From an uncultured Porphyromonadaceae bacterium (lineage in GTDB: Bacteria; Bacteroidota; Bacteroidia; Bacteroidales; Muribaculaceae), in assembly GCA_937989585.1 (NCBI GenBank), contig CALKRW010000052.1:62001-126000 (forward strand): a stretch of 64,000 nt of DNA. Reading direction: 5' to 3'. Under the pieces are notes generated by a model. The model was not told the DNA's origin. It did no database searches and saw only the letters and a list, made by a program, of their open reading frames with translations. This document shows, in pieces, positions 1 through 8,651 of this stretch (within the stretch, counting starts at the first letter, position 1; each line of letters opens with the position of its first letter). Position numbers and translations under genes: made by a program.

Positions 1-1134
1 GACATCCTTGTCGATGTTCGCGGCGTTGATGACGAGCAGGTACTTGCCGCCGTCTAGGGAGTAGGCGAGCAGGTCGTCGACGGTGCCGCCGTCGGCGCGG
101 CACATCATGCCGTAGGCCACATGGCCGGGAGCCAGGGCTGCGGCGTCGTTGGTGAAGATGTGGTTGACGAAGCGCAGGGCATCGGGTCCGGTGACGAGGA
201 CCTCGCCCATGTGGGAGACGTCGAAGACTCCGACGGCGTTGCGCACGGCATTGTGTTCGTCGACAATGCCGGCATACTCGAGGGGCATGTCGAAACCTCC
301 GAACTCGACCATCTTGGCGCCGAGGGCACGATGGTCGCCGTTGAGGCATGTTTTCTTGATGTTTTCGTTTTCCATGGGAAAATATATTGGGTTTTGCTGT
401 TTTGGCGATGTGTCGATGCGGAGCCACGCAGGGTCGCGGTACGAGCGCTCGATGTCCTCGATGGCTGCGATGTCAGTCGGAGTGAGGGCGTAGGAATCCT
501 CGGCAAGTCCGCTGACGAGTCCGCGGTGGAACTCCTCGAAGGACATTTCGGGCCGCAGGGTTCGGGCTGTGGTGATTCGTGCCTCTACCGATGTCACGCC
601 GTGGGAGGCGAGTTTCGCGCGAGAGGGGGTGATCGCGCGGGACATATTGGGATAGTCGGTGTCGAAAAGCATTGTGCTGTGGGATATGGCCCGCTCGCCG
701 AGGCGGTAGAATGCTCCGCCTGAAATCTTACGTCCTCCGACCGTGACATCGTTGCGTCCCGACGGCTCGGCGTCGAAGCCCATTGAGCGTAACTGCCGCG
801 CGACGAGACGTGTGTATTCGCCGAAGGCCTCCTCGTAGGTCCGTCCCCTAAGGTCGCAGATGTGGCTTATCATGATGTTTCCGCCGTCGGCGTATACCGC
901 GCCTCCGCCCGAGCGGCGGCGAACCACGTCGATGCCCTTGTCGCGGCAGTATCGGAGGTCGACCTCAAGAGGAATCTCCTGATGTCGGCCGCATATGACC
1001 GTCGGCTCCACAACCCAGGTAAAAATACACGAAACGGAGGGCAGCGTGCGCGCCACCCATTCCTCGGCGGCGAGAAAAAACGACAGACGGCGTCCGTGAC
1101 CAACCGGCGCGAAGGGAAAAACTATCTGTTTCAT
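1..1134 (-). CDS. Lipoate-protein ligase / glycine cleavage T protein (GcvT) fusion, partial at left edge
   Basis: One open frame without a stop runs from ATG 1134 to the window edge (378 codons visible). Residues 1-253 are an LplA-type ligase: RRRSGGGAVY at 72-81, DGGN at 83-86 and GGRKISGGAF with the catalytic-type Lys136. The usual small C-terminal LplA domain is missing. Met254 (base 375) begins a typical GcvT N terminus (GAKMVEFGGFDMP, FDVSHMGEV, NAANIDKD). LplA-type enzymes attach lipoate to carrier proteins; GcvT takes the aminomethyl group from lipoyl-GcvH and passes methylene to tetrahydrofolate. A fusion would join GcvH lipoylation to its use (inference). Met254 could also serve as an internal start, giving separate proteins. 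Both domain calls are firm; whether one polypeptide is made is not known. Confidence 0.88.
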   Translation of the reverse strand, partial: MKQIVFPFAPVGHGRRLSFFLAAEEWVARTLPSVSCIFTWVVEPTVICGRHQEIPLEVDLRYCRDKGIDVVRRRSGGGAVYADGGNIMISHICDLRGRTYEEAFGEYTRLVARQLRSMGFDAEPSGRNDVTVGGRKISGGAFYRLGERAISHSTMLFDTDYPNMSRAITPSRAKLASHGVTSVEARITTARTLRPEMSFEEFHRGLVSGLAEDSYALTPTDIAAIEDIERSYRDPAWLRIDTSPKQQNPIYFPMENENIKKTCLNGDHRALGAKMVEFGGFDMPLEYAGIVDEHNAVRNAVGVFDVSHMGEVLVTGPDALRFVNHIFTNDAAALAPGHVAYGMMCRADGGTVDDLLAYSLDGGKYLLVINAANIDKDV

Positions 1135-1181
1135 GGAATTGTCGGTTTCCGGCTAAAAACAGGTGAATCGTAACTTACGCC

Positions 1182-1213
1182 CAAATGTACGAAATAATTC
1201 TCTAACTCGCAAA
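1182..1213 (-). promoter_or_regulatory. Bacteroidota promoter of the ligase-gcvT gene
   Basis: Minus strand shows TTTG (1210-1213), a 20-nt spacer and TACATTTG (1182-1189), matching the TTTG/TAnnTTTG consensus. It ends 47 nt upstream of the ATG at 1134. Confidence 0.75.
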
Positions 1214-1298
1214 TGCCGTGTCGTTTAATCGGCAGGCATTTTGTTTATCCGAAAAGCGCCCATCTGTGTTAAAAAAATAAAAAATAATATAGGGATGT

Positions 1299-1329
1299 AT
1301 TGATAATTCGGAAAAAGTGTTTACATTTG
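1299..1329 (+). promoter_or_regulatory. Promoter of a candidate small RNA
   Basis: ATTG (1299-1302), 19-nt spacer, TACATTTG (1322-1329). No ORF begins close downstream; a strong terminator lies about 50-75 nt on, so the expected product is a short transcript. Confidence 0.6.
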
Positions 1330-1335
1330 CATGTG

Positions 1336-1405
1336 TGTTTTTCATAGTATTAGATTAAGATAAAGGTTTAAAGGAAAAGAGTTGTCGCGAGACAATTCTT
1401 TTTTT
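1336..1405 (+). ncRNA. Candidate ~70-nt small RNA with intrinsic terminator
   Basis: Starts about 7 nt after a good TAnnTTTG box and ends in an 8-bp hairpin, GAGTTGTC GCGA GACAATTC (1379-1398, one G-T pair), followed by seven T. The body is purine-rich (TTAGATTAAGATAAAG then GTTTAAAGG). A similar body occurs near 24930-24985. No coding potential is visible. It could be a free small RNA or an attenuated leader for eno, whose own promoter lies further on. Start site is inferred. Confidence 0.5.
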
Positions 1406-1673
1406 ATATGTCAATGTGAGGGATAAATTGTTGTGAGACAGCGACACCTTACTGTTTCGCTTATGGTGTAAAAGCCATCGCTGACGTCAGGTGAGGCCGA
1501 AAACGCTAAAAAATAACGATTGGACGGGCGAGGACAGGCACGATTGCCTGACGAAACGCGCGGTCTATTTATAATGCGGACTATTTATAATGGTCTATTT
1601 ATAATAATGTGTAAATGGTGAAAAATTTCTTTAATAGGTGGCGGTTTTCATTCATAACTTATGAAAAATTTTG
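1406..1673. other. Gene-free stretch with small hairpins and a short repeat
   Basis: No ORF supported. Visible structure: a possible stem CAGCGA (1439-1444) with TCGCTG (1477-1482), a 10-bp palindrome CTGACGTCAG (1481-1490), and a hairpin CAGGCA-CGAT-TGCCTG (1535-1550). None has a T-run, so these are not plain terminators. Confidence 0.4.
1563..1606 (+). repeat. Three-copy short tandem repeat upstream of eno
   Basis: CTATTTATAAT occurs three times in a row with a 14-16 nt period (about 1563-1578, 1579-1592, 1593-1606). It lies about 70 bp upstream of the eno -7 box. Whether it binds a regulator is unknown. Confidence 0.7.
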
Positions 1674-1681
1674 TACCTTTG
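1674..1681 (+). promoter_or_regulatory. eno promoter -7 element
   Basis: TACCTTTG, followed by a leader of about 110 nt before the eno ATG. No clear TTTG lies at -33. Confidence 0.55.
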
Positions 1682-1795
1682 CATCGCAAAGCCAGAAGGC
1701 TTTGATGACAAGGCCGGCATACGCATGGGCCACGCATATCGAAACACAGCCAAATATTTCTAAACTAACACTATATCGTAAAACAACCCACAGTT

Positions 1796-3091
1796 ATGAA
1801 AATCGAAAAAATCATCGGTCGTGAAGTCCTTGACTCGCGCGGCAACCCCACAGTAGAAGTTGATGTATATCTCGAAAGCGGCGCCTTCGGCCGTGCCTCA
1901 GTTCCCTCAGGCGCATCGACCGGCGTGAACGAGGCTCTTGAACTCCGCGACGGTGACAAGAAGCGTTACATGGGCAAAGGCGTACTCAAAGCCGTAGCCA
2001 ATGTCAACGGTCCCATCGCCCAGGCTCTCGTAGGCATGAGCGCCCTCGACCAGATCAAGATTGACGAGACCATGATTGCCCTCGACGGCACCGACACCAA
2101 GTCGAACCTCGGCGCAAACGCCATTCTCGGCGTATCGCTCGCAGTCGCCAAGGCCGCTGCCAACTATCTTGACCTCCCCCTCTACAAATACATCGGCGGC
2201 TGCAACACCTACGTTCTGCCCGTTCCCATGATGAACATCATCAACGGTGGCGCTCACTCCGATGCCCCCATCTGCTTCCAGGAATTCATGATCCGTCCTA
2301 TCGGCGCCACCTCGTTCCACGAAGGCATCCGCATGGGCACCGAGGTATTCCACAACCTAAAGACTGTCCTGAAAGAGCGCGGCCTCTCGACCGCAGTCGG
2401 TGACGAAGGCGGTTTCGCTCCCTCGCTCGACGGCACCGAGGACGCCCTCAACGTCATCATCAAGGCTATCGAACTCGCAGGCTACGTACCCGGCAAGGAC
2501 GTAACCATCGGTCTCGACTGCGCTTCGTCCGAGTTCTACAAGGACGGCGTCTACGACTACACCTGGAAACAGGGTGCCGAGGCTCCCAAACTCTCGTCGA
2601 AAGAGCAGGCCGAGTTCCTCAAGGACCTCATCGAGAAATACCCCATCGACTCGATCGAGGACGGTATGGCCGAGAACGACTGGGAAGGCTGGAAGGTTCT
2701 CACCGACCTCATCGGCGACCGTTGCCAGCTCGTAGGCGACGACCTCTTCGTAACCAACGTCAAGTACCTCAAGAAAGGTATCGAGATGGGCTGCGCCAAC
2801 TCAATCCTCGTCAAGGTTAACCAGATCGGTTCGCTCACCGAGACCCTCCGCGCCGTAGAACTCGCACAGCGCAACAACTACACCGCCGTCATCTCGCACC
2901 GTTCGGGCGAGACCGAGGACGCTACAATCGCCGACATCGCCGTCGCCACCAACGCCGGCCAGATCAAGACCGGTTCCGCCTCGCGTTCCGACCGTATGGC
3001 CAAGTACAACCAGCTCCTCCGCATCGAAGAGGAACTTGGCGAATCCGCAGTCTATGGCTACGGTAAGAAGACAAAACGTCCCCAGGACTAA
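1796..3091 (+). CDS. eno: Enolase (phosphopyruvate hydratase)
   Basis: Full-length 431-aa enolase: converts 2-phosphoglycerate to phosphoenolpyruvate in cytoplasmic glycolysis. Visible signatures are GASTGVNEALELRDGD near residues 39-54, the catalytic-loop FHNLK and VGDEGGFAPS, GDDLFVTN (about 313-320), and ILVKVNQIGSLTET (about 336-349) with the general-base lysine, then SHRSGETEDATIAD. The start fits the family N terminus (MKIEKIIGREVLDSRGNPT). It is monocistronic between its own promoter and a terminator, with GC-rich, highly biased codons as expected for a strongly expressed gene. Confidence 0.98.
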   Translation: MKIEKIIGREVLDSRGNPTVEVDVYLESGAFGRASVPSGASTGVNEALELRDGDKKRYMGKGVLKAVANVNGPIAQALVGMSALDQIKIDETMIALDGTDTKSNLGANAILGVSLAVAKAAANYLDLPLYKYIGGCNTYVLPVPMMNIINGGAHSDAPICFQEFMIRPIGATSFHEGIRMGTEVFHNLKTVLKERGLSTAVGDEGGFAPSLDGTEDALNVIIKAIELAGYVPGKDVTIGLDCASSEFYKDGVYDYTWKQGAEAPKLSSKEQAEFLKDLIEKYPIDSIEDGMAENDWEGWKVLTDLIGDRCQLVGDDLFVTNVKYLKKGIEMGCANSILVKVNQIGSLTETLRAVELAQRNNYTAVISHRSGETEDATIADIAVATNAGQIKTGSASRSDRMAKYNQLLRIEEELGESAVYGYGKKTKRPQD

Positions 3092-3136
3092 TCTCCGCAA
3101 ACACATAGCCGAGCTTACCAAGGCCCGCTGAGAAAG

Positions 3137-3160
3137 CAAAGCCCTTCGCGACGGGCTTTG
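3137..3160 (+). terminator. Terminator-like hairpin after eno
   Basis: CAAAGCCC (3137-3144) pairs with GGGCTTTG (3153-3160) around an 8-nt loop, 46 nt after the eno stop. The following T-run is weak (TCATTGTTTG). Confidence 0.6.
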
Positions 3161-3202
3161 TCATTGTTTGGGGAAGGGCAGGGCATGGTTGGAAAAATTC
3201 AG

Positions 3203-3234
3203 TTTGTGTGTTTCAGTGTTTTAGCGTATCTTTG
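3203..3234 (+). promoter_or_regulatory. Promoter of the cysteine desulfidase-family gene
   Basis: TTTG (3203-3206), 20-nt spacer, TATCTTTG (3227-3234); the ATG follows 40 nt later at 3275. Confidence 0.75.
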
Positions 3235-3274
3235 CCGGAGATAAGAACCAATCCATCACAAAGTCACACCAGCC

Positions 3275-4585
3275 ATGCTAACACCCCAACAGCGAGCCGA
3301 GATAATAGCCCTGATTCACCGCGAGGTTGTCCCCGCGACAGGATGTACCGAACCCGTAGCCGTAGCCCTGGCCGTAGCGCGTGCGGCCGAAGAGGCCTGC
3401 GGGAACTGCGGAGGCAGCCGCGAGAACGTGCGCAAGGTCGAGTTGCGCCTCAGCGCCAACATCATCAAGAACGCAATGGGCGTCGGAATCCCCGGAACCG
3501 GAATGACCGGACTGCCGATAGCGGTCGCCATGGGCGTGCTGCACGGCCACAGTTCCGCGCAACTCGAGGTACTTTCCGGACTGTCAGACGAACAGATAGC
3601 GCTTGCCGGAAAATTTGTCTCGGCCCCTGGAGCGATAAGCATCGACCTTGAGACGGCAGACTGCGACAAACTGTACATCGACGCCACAGTGACTACAAGC
3701 GACGGACATTGCGGCCATGCCATAATTTCGGGCGCACACACACACTTCGTGCTTGTAGAGCGCGACGGCGAGGTAGTGCTTGACCTGCGCCAGAAGGGTG
3801 CGGGCGAGGACGGAGAAAGCGATCCGCGTCTGAACATGGCCACAGTGTGGGACTTTGCCATGAACACACCGGTCGACGAGATAGCCTTCATGCTCGAGGC
3901 GCGCAGGCTGAACAAGGCCGCCGCCGAGCAGGCCATGATAGGATGCTACGGCCATCAGGTAGGTCGGACCCTGCATTGCGCCCGCCAGCGCTCGGTGATG
4001 GGCGACTCGGTATTCTCGCGCATGCTATCGTACACATCGGCCGCCTGCGACGCACGCATGGGCGGCGCAAGTGTCGCCGTGATGTCCAATTCCGGCTCAG
4101 GCAACCAGGGCATAGCCGCCACGATGCCCGTGGTGGTCTACGCCGAAGAAAACTTCGCCGACGAGCCGACAACGATACGCGCCCTGACGCTAAGCCACCT
4201 TACCGCCATATATATCAAGCAGAGCCTCGGCCGGCTCTCGGCCCTGTGCGGCTGCGTGGTCGCCGCCACAGGCTCGGCTGCCGGACTGTGTTACCTGATG
4301 GGCGGAGACTACGAGCAGGTGTGCGGAACAATCAAGAACATGGCCGCAACGCTCACCGGCATGATCTGCGACGGCGCCAAGGCATCGTGCTCGCTGAAGG
4401 TCACCTCCGGAATCTCGACAGCCGTCATGGCCGCCATGATAGCGATGGAAGGCCAGACCGTAGGCTCGCTCGAGGGCATAGTCGACGATGATGTCGACCG
4501 CACCATCGCCAACCTCACGCTGATAGGACGCGAGGCGATGACGCAGACCGACGCCACCATCCTGCGTATCATGACAACCAAATAA
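3275..4585 (+). CDS. L-cysteine desulfidase family protein (UPF0597 / CyuA-YhaM type)
   Basis: 436 aa, matching the UPF0597 / serine-dehydratase-alpha-like family. The characterised E. coli member CyuA and the methanogen cysteine desulfidase break L-cysteine into pyruvate, ammonia and sulfide using an oxygen-sensitive Fe-S cluster. Here PATGCTEPVAVALA (Cys24) carries the conserved first cysteine; further family blocks are GTGMTGLPIA, SGSGNQGIAATMPVVVYAE and GMICDGAKASCSLK with two more cysteines near the C terminus. It has its own promoter and no operon partner. Exact substrate is inferred from the family. Confidence 0.88.
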   Translation: MLTPQQRAEIIALIHREVVPATGCTEPVAVALAVARAAEEACGNCGGSRENVRKVELRLSANIIKNAMGVGIPGTGMTGLPIAVAMGVLHGHSSAQLEVLSGLSDEQIALAGKFVSAPGAISIDLETADCDKLYIDATVTTSDGHCGHAIISGAHTHFVLVERDGEVVLDLRQKGAGEDGESDPRLNMATVWDFAMNTPVDEIAFMLEARRLNKAAAEQAMIGCYGHQVGRTLHCARQRSVMGDSVFSRMLSYTSAACDARMGGASVAVMSNSGSGNQGIAATMPVVVYAEENFADEPTTIRALTLSHLTAIYIKQSLGRLSALCGCVVAATGSAAGLCYLMGGDYEQVCGTIKNMAATLTGMICDGAKASCSLKVTSGISTAVMAAMIAMEGQTVGSLEGIVDDDVDRTIANLTLIGREAMTQTDATILRIMTTK

Positions 4586-4676
4586 AGGCCAGTGTAAAAA
4601 TTAATGGAGGTAAAAATTAACCGCGCACACCGCGTCTACGACCTCAAATAATTGCCGTTAATTGCGAAAATATTGC

Positions 4677-4684
4677 TAACTTTG
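4677..4684 (+). promoter_or_regulatory. Promoter -7 element of the RNA methyltransferase gene
   Basis: TAACTTTG, 52 nt before the ATG at 4737. A TTG at 4652-4654 is a possible -33 (22-nt spacer). Confidence 0.6.
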
Positions 4685-4736
4685 CATCTGAAATAGGCAG
4701 ACGGATTCACCGCCTGCAGTTTAGCATATTGACACG

Positions 4737-6251
4737 ATGAACGGAGAATTCAAGATGGTGGCCAAGACCCTGAAGGGCCTTGAGGCCGTACTTGCCGACG
4801 AGTTGCGCGCTCTCGGCGCAAAAAATGTGGAACCGGGCCGACGTATGGTTGCCTTCGAGGGTGACCTCGAGATGCTTTACAAGGCCAATCTGTGCTGCCG
4901 CACGGCATTGCGCATACTTAAGCCTTTCTACACATTCAAGGCCGCGGATCCCGATTCGCTCTACGACTGCGTTAAGGCTTTCGACTGGGGCTCGCTGCTG
5001 ACTCTGGCCAAGACCTTCTCGCTCGACACCGTTGTCAATTCCGACACTTTCACTCACTCACGTTTCGCCACCTATCGTGTCAAGGATGCGATAGTCGACT
5101 GGTTTGTCGACCGTTATGGAGCCGACAAGCGTCCGCGCGTGCGTCTCGATGACGCCGATGTGCGAATCAATGTCCACATACAGGGTGACACTGTGACCCT
5201 TTCGCTCGACTCGTCAGGCGAATCGCTGCACAAGCGCGGCTGGCGTGCCGCACAGACCGAGGCGCCGATAAACGAGGTCCTCGCCGCAGGCATACTCCTG
5301 ATAGCAGGCTATGACGGTTCGAAGCCATTCCTCGACCCGATGTGCGGTTCGGGCACATTCCTTGTGGAGGCCGCCATGATCGCAGCCAACATAAATCCCG
5401 GTGTCTACCGCAAGAACTTCTCGTTCGAGCACTGGCCCGACTTCGACGCCGAACTCTTCGAGCGCCTGTGGAACGACGACTCGGCCGAGCGTGACCCCGC
5501 CTGTCCCATAATCGGAGCCGACATATCGCCTGCCGCAGTAGAGATAGCGCGTCGCAATCTCCGCGCCGCCGGTGTCGCAAAATATGTCGACCTGCAGTGC
5601 AAGGCCCTTTCGCAATGGGACGAGGCTCCCGCATCAGAAGGCATCATAGTGACCAACCCTCCCTACGGCGAGCGCATCTCAGCGCCCGACATGGACGCGC
5701 TGTACGAAGGTATAGGCGACAAACTCAAGCACGTGTTCACCGGCTGGGAAGCCTGGATTATCGGTTACCGCGAGGAGTATTTCCGCAAGATCGGCCTCGC
5801 GCCATCAACCAAGATCGAACTCCTGAACGGCTCGCTCGAATGCCAGTTGCGCCAGTACATCATCTTCGAGGGTACCAAGCGCGATTTCCGTGCCGCCGGA
5901 GGCAAACTCAAGGATATCCGCCAGATGGACAAAGGCCGCGAGCGCGACCGAAAGACAGCTGGACGCAAGCCCTTCGGCGACAGGAAACCATTTGGCGATA
6001 AGAAATTTTTTGGTGACAGGAAGCCGTTCGGAGAGCGGAAATCGTTCGGCGAGCACAAACCTTTTGCCGAGAAGCCCTTCGGCAAAAGATTCCAGAAAGA
6101 CGCGCCCGTCGAGGAGAAGCCCGTCAGCGACAATCCTTTGGCAGCACGACGCAATCCCGACGCGCTGAAGTCAATCCTCGGACGCACACCCAAACTCCCG
6201 CCACAGGAAGGTCCCATCATGCGCTCGCGCGGCTGGAAGAAGAAAGACTGA
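4737..6251 (+). CDS. THUMP-domain class I SAM-dependent RNA methyltransferase (RlmL-N type)
   Basis: 504 aa. The N-terminal part (about 1-165) is a THUMP-like RNA-binding region, followed by a Rossmann methyltransferase with DPMCGSGTFLVEAA (about 200-213) and the catalytic TNPPYGERI (about 305-313) typical of N2-guanine/N6-adenine RNA methylases. The family modifies 23S rRNA (E. coli RlmL makes m2G2445). Residues about 410-452 form an unusual basic tail of imperfect heptads (KPFGDR, KPFGDK, KFFGDR, KPFGER and so on), probably flexible and RNA-binding. The helicase gene starts 41 nt downstream on the same strand, so the two probably form an rRNA-processing operon. Confidence 0.9.
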   Translation: MNGEFKMVAKTLKGLEAVLADELRALGAKNVEPGRRMVAFEGDLEMLYKANLCCRTALRILKPFYTFKAADPDSLYDCVKAFDWGSLLTLAKTFSLDTVVNSDTFTHSRFATYRVKDAIVDWFVDRYGADKRPRVRLDDADVRINVHIQGDTVTLSLDSSGESLHKRGWRAAQTEAPINEVLAAGILLIAGYDGSKPFLDPMCGSGTFLVEAAMIAANINPGVYRKNFSFEHWPDFDAELFERLWNDDSAERDPACPIIGADISPAAVEIARRNLRAAGVAKYVDLQCKALSQWDEAPASEGIIVTNPPYGERISAPDMDALYEGIGDKLKHVFTGWEAWIIGYREEYFRKIGLAPSTKIELLNGSLECQLRQYIIFEGTKRDFRAAGGKLKDIRQMDKGRERDRKTAGRKPFGDRKPFGDKKFFGDRKPFGERKSFGEHKPFAEKPFGKRFQKDAPVEEKPVSDNPLAARRNPDALKSILGRTPKLPPQEGPIMRSRGWKKKD

Positions 6252-6292
6252 TTCCGGCTTCATAACCCTTACTCCCCCTCCATCGACATACA

Positions 6293-7708
6293 ATGACATT
6301 CGAAGAACTCGACCTTACCGACGACGTCCTCGACGCCCTCTACGATATGCACTTCGACGAGTGCACCCCAATTCAGGAACAATCCATTCCCCTCGTACTC
6401 GAGGGCCGCGATCTCATAGCCGTTGCGCAGACCGGCACCGGCAAGACTGCGGCATACCTGCTTCCTGTCATCTCCCGGCTACAGAGCGAGAATGCTCCGA
6501 CCGACGCCATCAACTGCATCGTCATGGCTCCCACCCGCGAACTCGCGCAGCAGATCGACCAGCAGATGGAAGGTTTCGCCTACTTCATGCCAATCAGTTC
6601 CGTGGCAATCTACGGAGGCACCGACGGTCCCACATTCGCACGTCAGCAACGGGGGCTCAAGAACGGCGCCGATGTCGTGATAGCCACGCCGGGACGCCTG
6701 CTCGCCCATCTCCAGATGGGTTACGTCGACCTGTCGCACGTGCAGTACTTCATTCTCGACGAGGCGGACCGAATGCTTGACATGGGGTTCTATGACGATA
6801 TCATGCAGATAGTACGTCAGTTGCCGGCAGAGCGTCAGACCCTGATGTTCTCTGCCACAATGCCTCCGAAAATCAAGAAGATGGCCTCGGAGATACTCCG
6901 TGACCCCGCGGAAGTGAAGATTGCCGTCTCGCGTCCCGCCGACGGCATCCAGCAGTCGGCATTTATCTGTCACGAGGCACAGAAGACGCCGATACTCAGA
7001 CACCTGCTGAAGACTGTATGCTCGAAACGCGTCATAGTCTTCGCTTCGTCCAAACTTAACGTCAAGGACCTGTACCGCGACCTGCGGCGCGCAGGCGTGA
7101 ACTGCGCGCAGATCCACTCCGATCTCGAGCAGAAGGAGCGTGACGAGGTGATGCTCGGTTTCCGTGCCGCGCGTATCGACGTGCTAGTAGCCACAGACAT
7201 CGTGGCCCGTGGCATCGATATCGATGACATTGCCATGGTTGTGAACTACGATGTTCCGCACGAGGCCGAGGATTATGTACACCGCATAGGCCGTACCGCG
7301 CGGGCCGGGGCCGAGGGCCGCGCCGTGACTCTTGTCTCGTCGCGCGATCAGGCCAAATTCGGTCAGATTGAGAATTTTCTCGGCAAGCCTGTCCCAAAGG
7401 ACGAGATTCCGGCGGAACTCGGCGAAGCCCCGGAATACCGCCCCGACCGGCGTAACCGTGGCCGTGGACAGGGCCGTAACGGCAGACCGGAGGGCCGTAA
7501 CGGAAAATCCAAGAACCGCGACAACGGCAAAGGTCTGCGCAAAAATTCAGGAAAACCGAAGGAAAAAACATCCTCGCCATGCCCAACTCCCGAGGCAAAG
7601 GAACAGAAGACAGAAACCGTTGCGCCGCAGAACGAGACGCCCAAGCGGAAACCTAAGAAACGTCACTTCTACCACAGGCGCAAGAAAGGACCTGCGCCCG
7701 AAGCATGA
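6293..7708 (+). CDS. DEAD-box ATP-dependent RNA helicase (RhlE/CshA-like)
   Basis: 471 aa with all helicase motifs: Q motif CTPIQEQSIP, Walker A AQTGTGKT (44-51), PTRELA, TPGR, DEAD (about 155-158), SAT, VATDIVARGID and HRIGRTARAG (about 330-339). ATP-driven RNA unwinding in ribosome assembly or mRNA decay is expected. The last 90 residues are basic and low-complexity (R/G/N/K-rich, then KRKPKKRHFYHRRKK), an RNA-binding tail. It follows the rRNA methyltransferase by 41 nt without an obvious promoter of its own. Confidence 0.95.
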   Translation: MTFEELDLTDDVLDALYDMHFDECTPIQEQSIPLVLEGRDLIAVAQTGTGKTAAYLLPVISRLQSENAPTDAINCIVMAPTRELAQQIDQQMEGFAYFMPISSVAIYGGTDGPTFARQQRGLKNGADVVIATPGRLLAHLQMGYVDLSHVQYFILDEADRMLDMGFYDDIMQIVRQLPAERQTLMFSATMPPKIKKMASEILRDPAEVKIAVSRPADGIQQSAFICHEAQKTPILRHLLKTVCSKRVIVFASSKLNVKDLYRDLRRAGVNCAQIHSDLEQKERDEVMLGFRAARIDVLVATDIVARGIDIDDIAMVVNYDVPHEAEDYVHRIGRTARAGAEGRAVTLVSSRDQAKFGQIENFLGKPVPKDEIPAELGEAPEYRPDRRNRGRGQGRNGRPEGRNGKSKNRDNGKGLRKNSGKPKEKTSSPCPTPEAKEQKTETVAPQNETPKRKPKKRHFYHRRKKGPAPEA

Positions 7709-7713
7709 TACAG

Positions 7714-7733
7714 GAGCCTGTGAAGACAGGCTC
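7714..7733. terminator. Hairpin between convergent genes
   Basis: GAGCCTGT-GAAG-ACAGGCTC, 8-bp perfect stem between the helicase stop and the DUF1460 stop. T-runs on either side are poor, so efficiency is uncertain. Confidence 0.5.
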
Positions 7734-8621
7734 TTACTGTACGCGTATGACGCGTATGCCGGTGAGCGAGCGGTTCCGGCGCATGAATTCGGCCAGCGGT
7801 TCGTCACTAAGCACTACCTTGCCTAGCGAGGATGATGCGTGGAGAAGGTGTGGAATGCCCTTGTCATCCTTGATAATCAGACCCATGTGGGTGACGTCCA
7901 GGTCCTTGAGCGAGGATGTCAGGGCCACGATGTCACCGCTGCGCAGTGACGCGATAACGGTCTTGTCGCCAAGATCGCTTGACCGCAGGTATGGATACCG
8001 GTGACCGCGGTAGCCTTGCTCGACAGCACGGACCTTCTCGAAGGTCGCCGAGTCGGCAAGCATGGGATAACGGTCGCGGTGGCGGCTCATGAAGTCGATG
8101 GTCTTGACGGCATGGCGGACGTTGCCGAAACGGTCGGTGACGTCACGGATCAATCCGCGGGCGCTGTTGTCGACCACCCAGTCGCAGATGTAGTGCAGAC
8201 GTGAGGCGTAACCGTTCATCTCGCCGCCGCGATAACGCAGCCTCTCGAGATTGTAGATGTAGTCGCGCCAGGACGTGCGTCCCTCGCCGAGTGTTATTGC
8301 CAGGGTTGTCACGGTTTCCACGAATGTCGTGCAGTCCAGTTCGTCAAGGTTGACGCTAAGGTACTCGCGTCCGTCTGCCGAGTCGCATTCAAGCGTATGT
8401 GCGACGTAGGGACTCCCCATAAACTGGCGTCCGAACCACGCTACGCGTTCGTTGGGAGTCTTGAGATTGGCGCCCTCGGCGCGTATCAGCATGTCGGTGA
8501 GACGTGTCGTGTCACGTGCTTCGTCGTGGAAGCGTGCCTGGTCGGGCATGACGCGACTGTAGACACTGAGTGGAATGGCAGACAGAAATATGAGTGTGAA
8601 TATTTTGACTAAGTATTTCAT
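7734..8621 (-). CDS. DUF1460 family N-acetylmuramoyl-L-alanine amidase-like protein
   Basis: 295 aa with an N-terminal signal peptide (KYLVKIFTLIFLSAIPLSVYS). The family is an NlpC/P60-type cysteine amidase known in Bacteroides to cleave muramoyl-L-alanine in peptidoglycan fragments. LDELDCTTFVETVTTLA places the predicted nucleophile at Cys97; DVTHMGLIIKD near the C terminus supplies the usual histidine, followed by LLHASSSLGKVVLSDEPL. Likely periplasmic, acting in cell-wall recycling. Monocistronic: promoter upstream, convergent with the helicase. Confidence 0.88.
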   Translation of the reverse strand: MKYLVKIFTLIFLSAIPLSVYSRVMPDQARFHDEARDTTRLTDMLIRAEGANLKTPNERVAWFGRQFMGSPYVAHTLECDSADGREYLSVNLDELDCTTFVETVTTLAITLGEGRTSWRDYIYNLERLRYRGGEMNGYASRLHYICDWVVDNSARGLIRDVTDRFGNVRHAVKTIDFMSRHRDRYPMLADSATFEKVRAVEQGYRGHRYPYLRSSDLGDKTVIASLRSGDIVALTSSLKDLDVTHMGLIIKDDKGIPHLLHASSSLGKVVLSDEPLAEFMRRNRSLTGIRVIRVQ

Positions 8622-8651
8622 TGCTTGCGGGCCTGATTGGTTTTACGTCTG

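Noticed and set aside
5960..6095. CRISPR or mobile repeat in the methyltransferase gene
   Set aside because: Units stay in frame and encode a heptad-type protein repeat.
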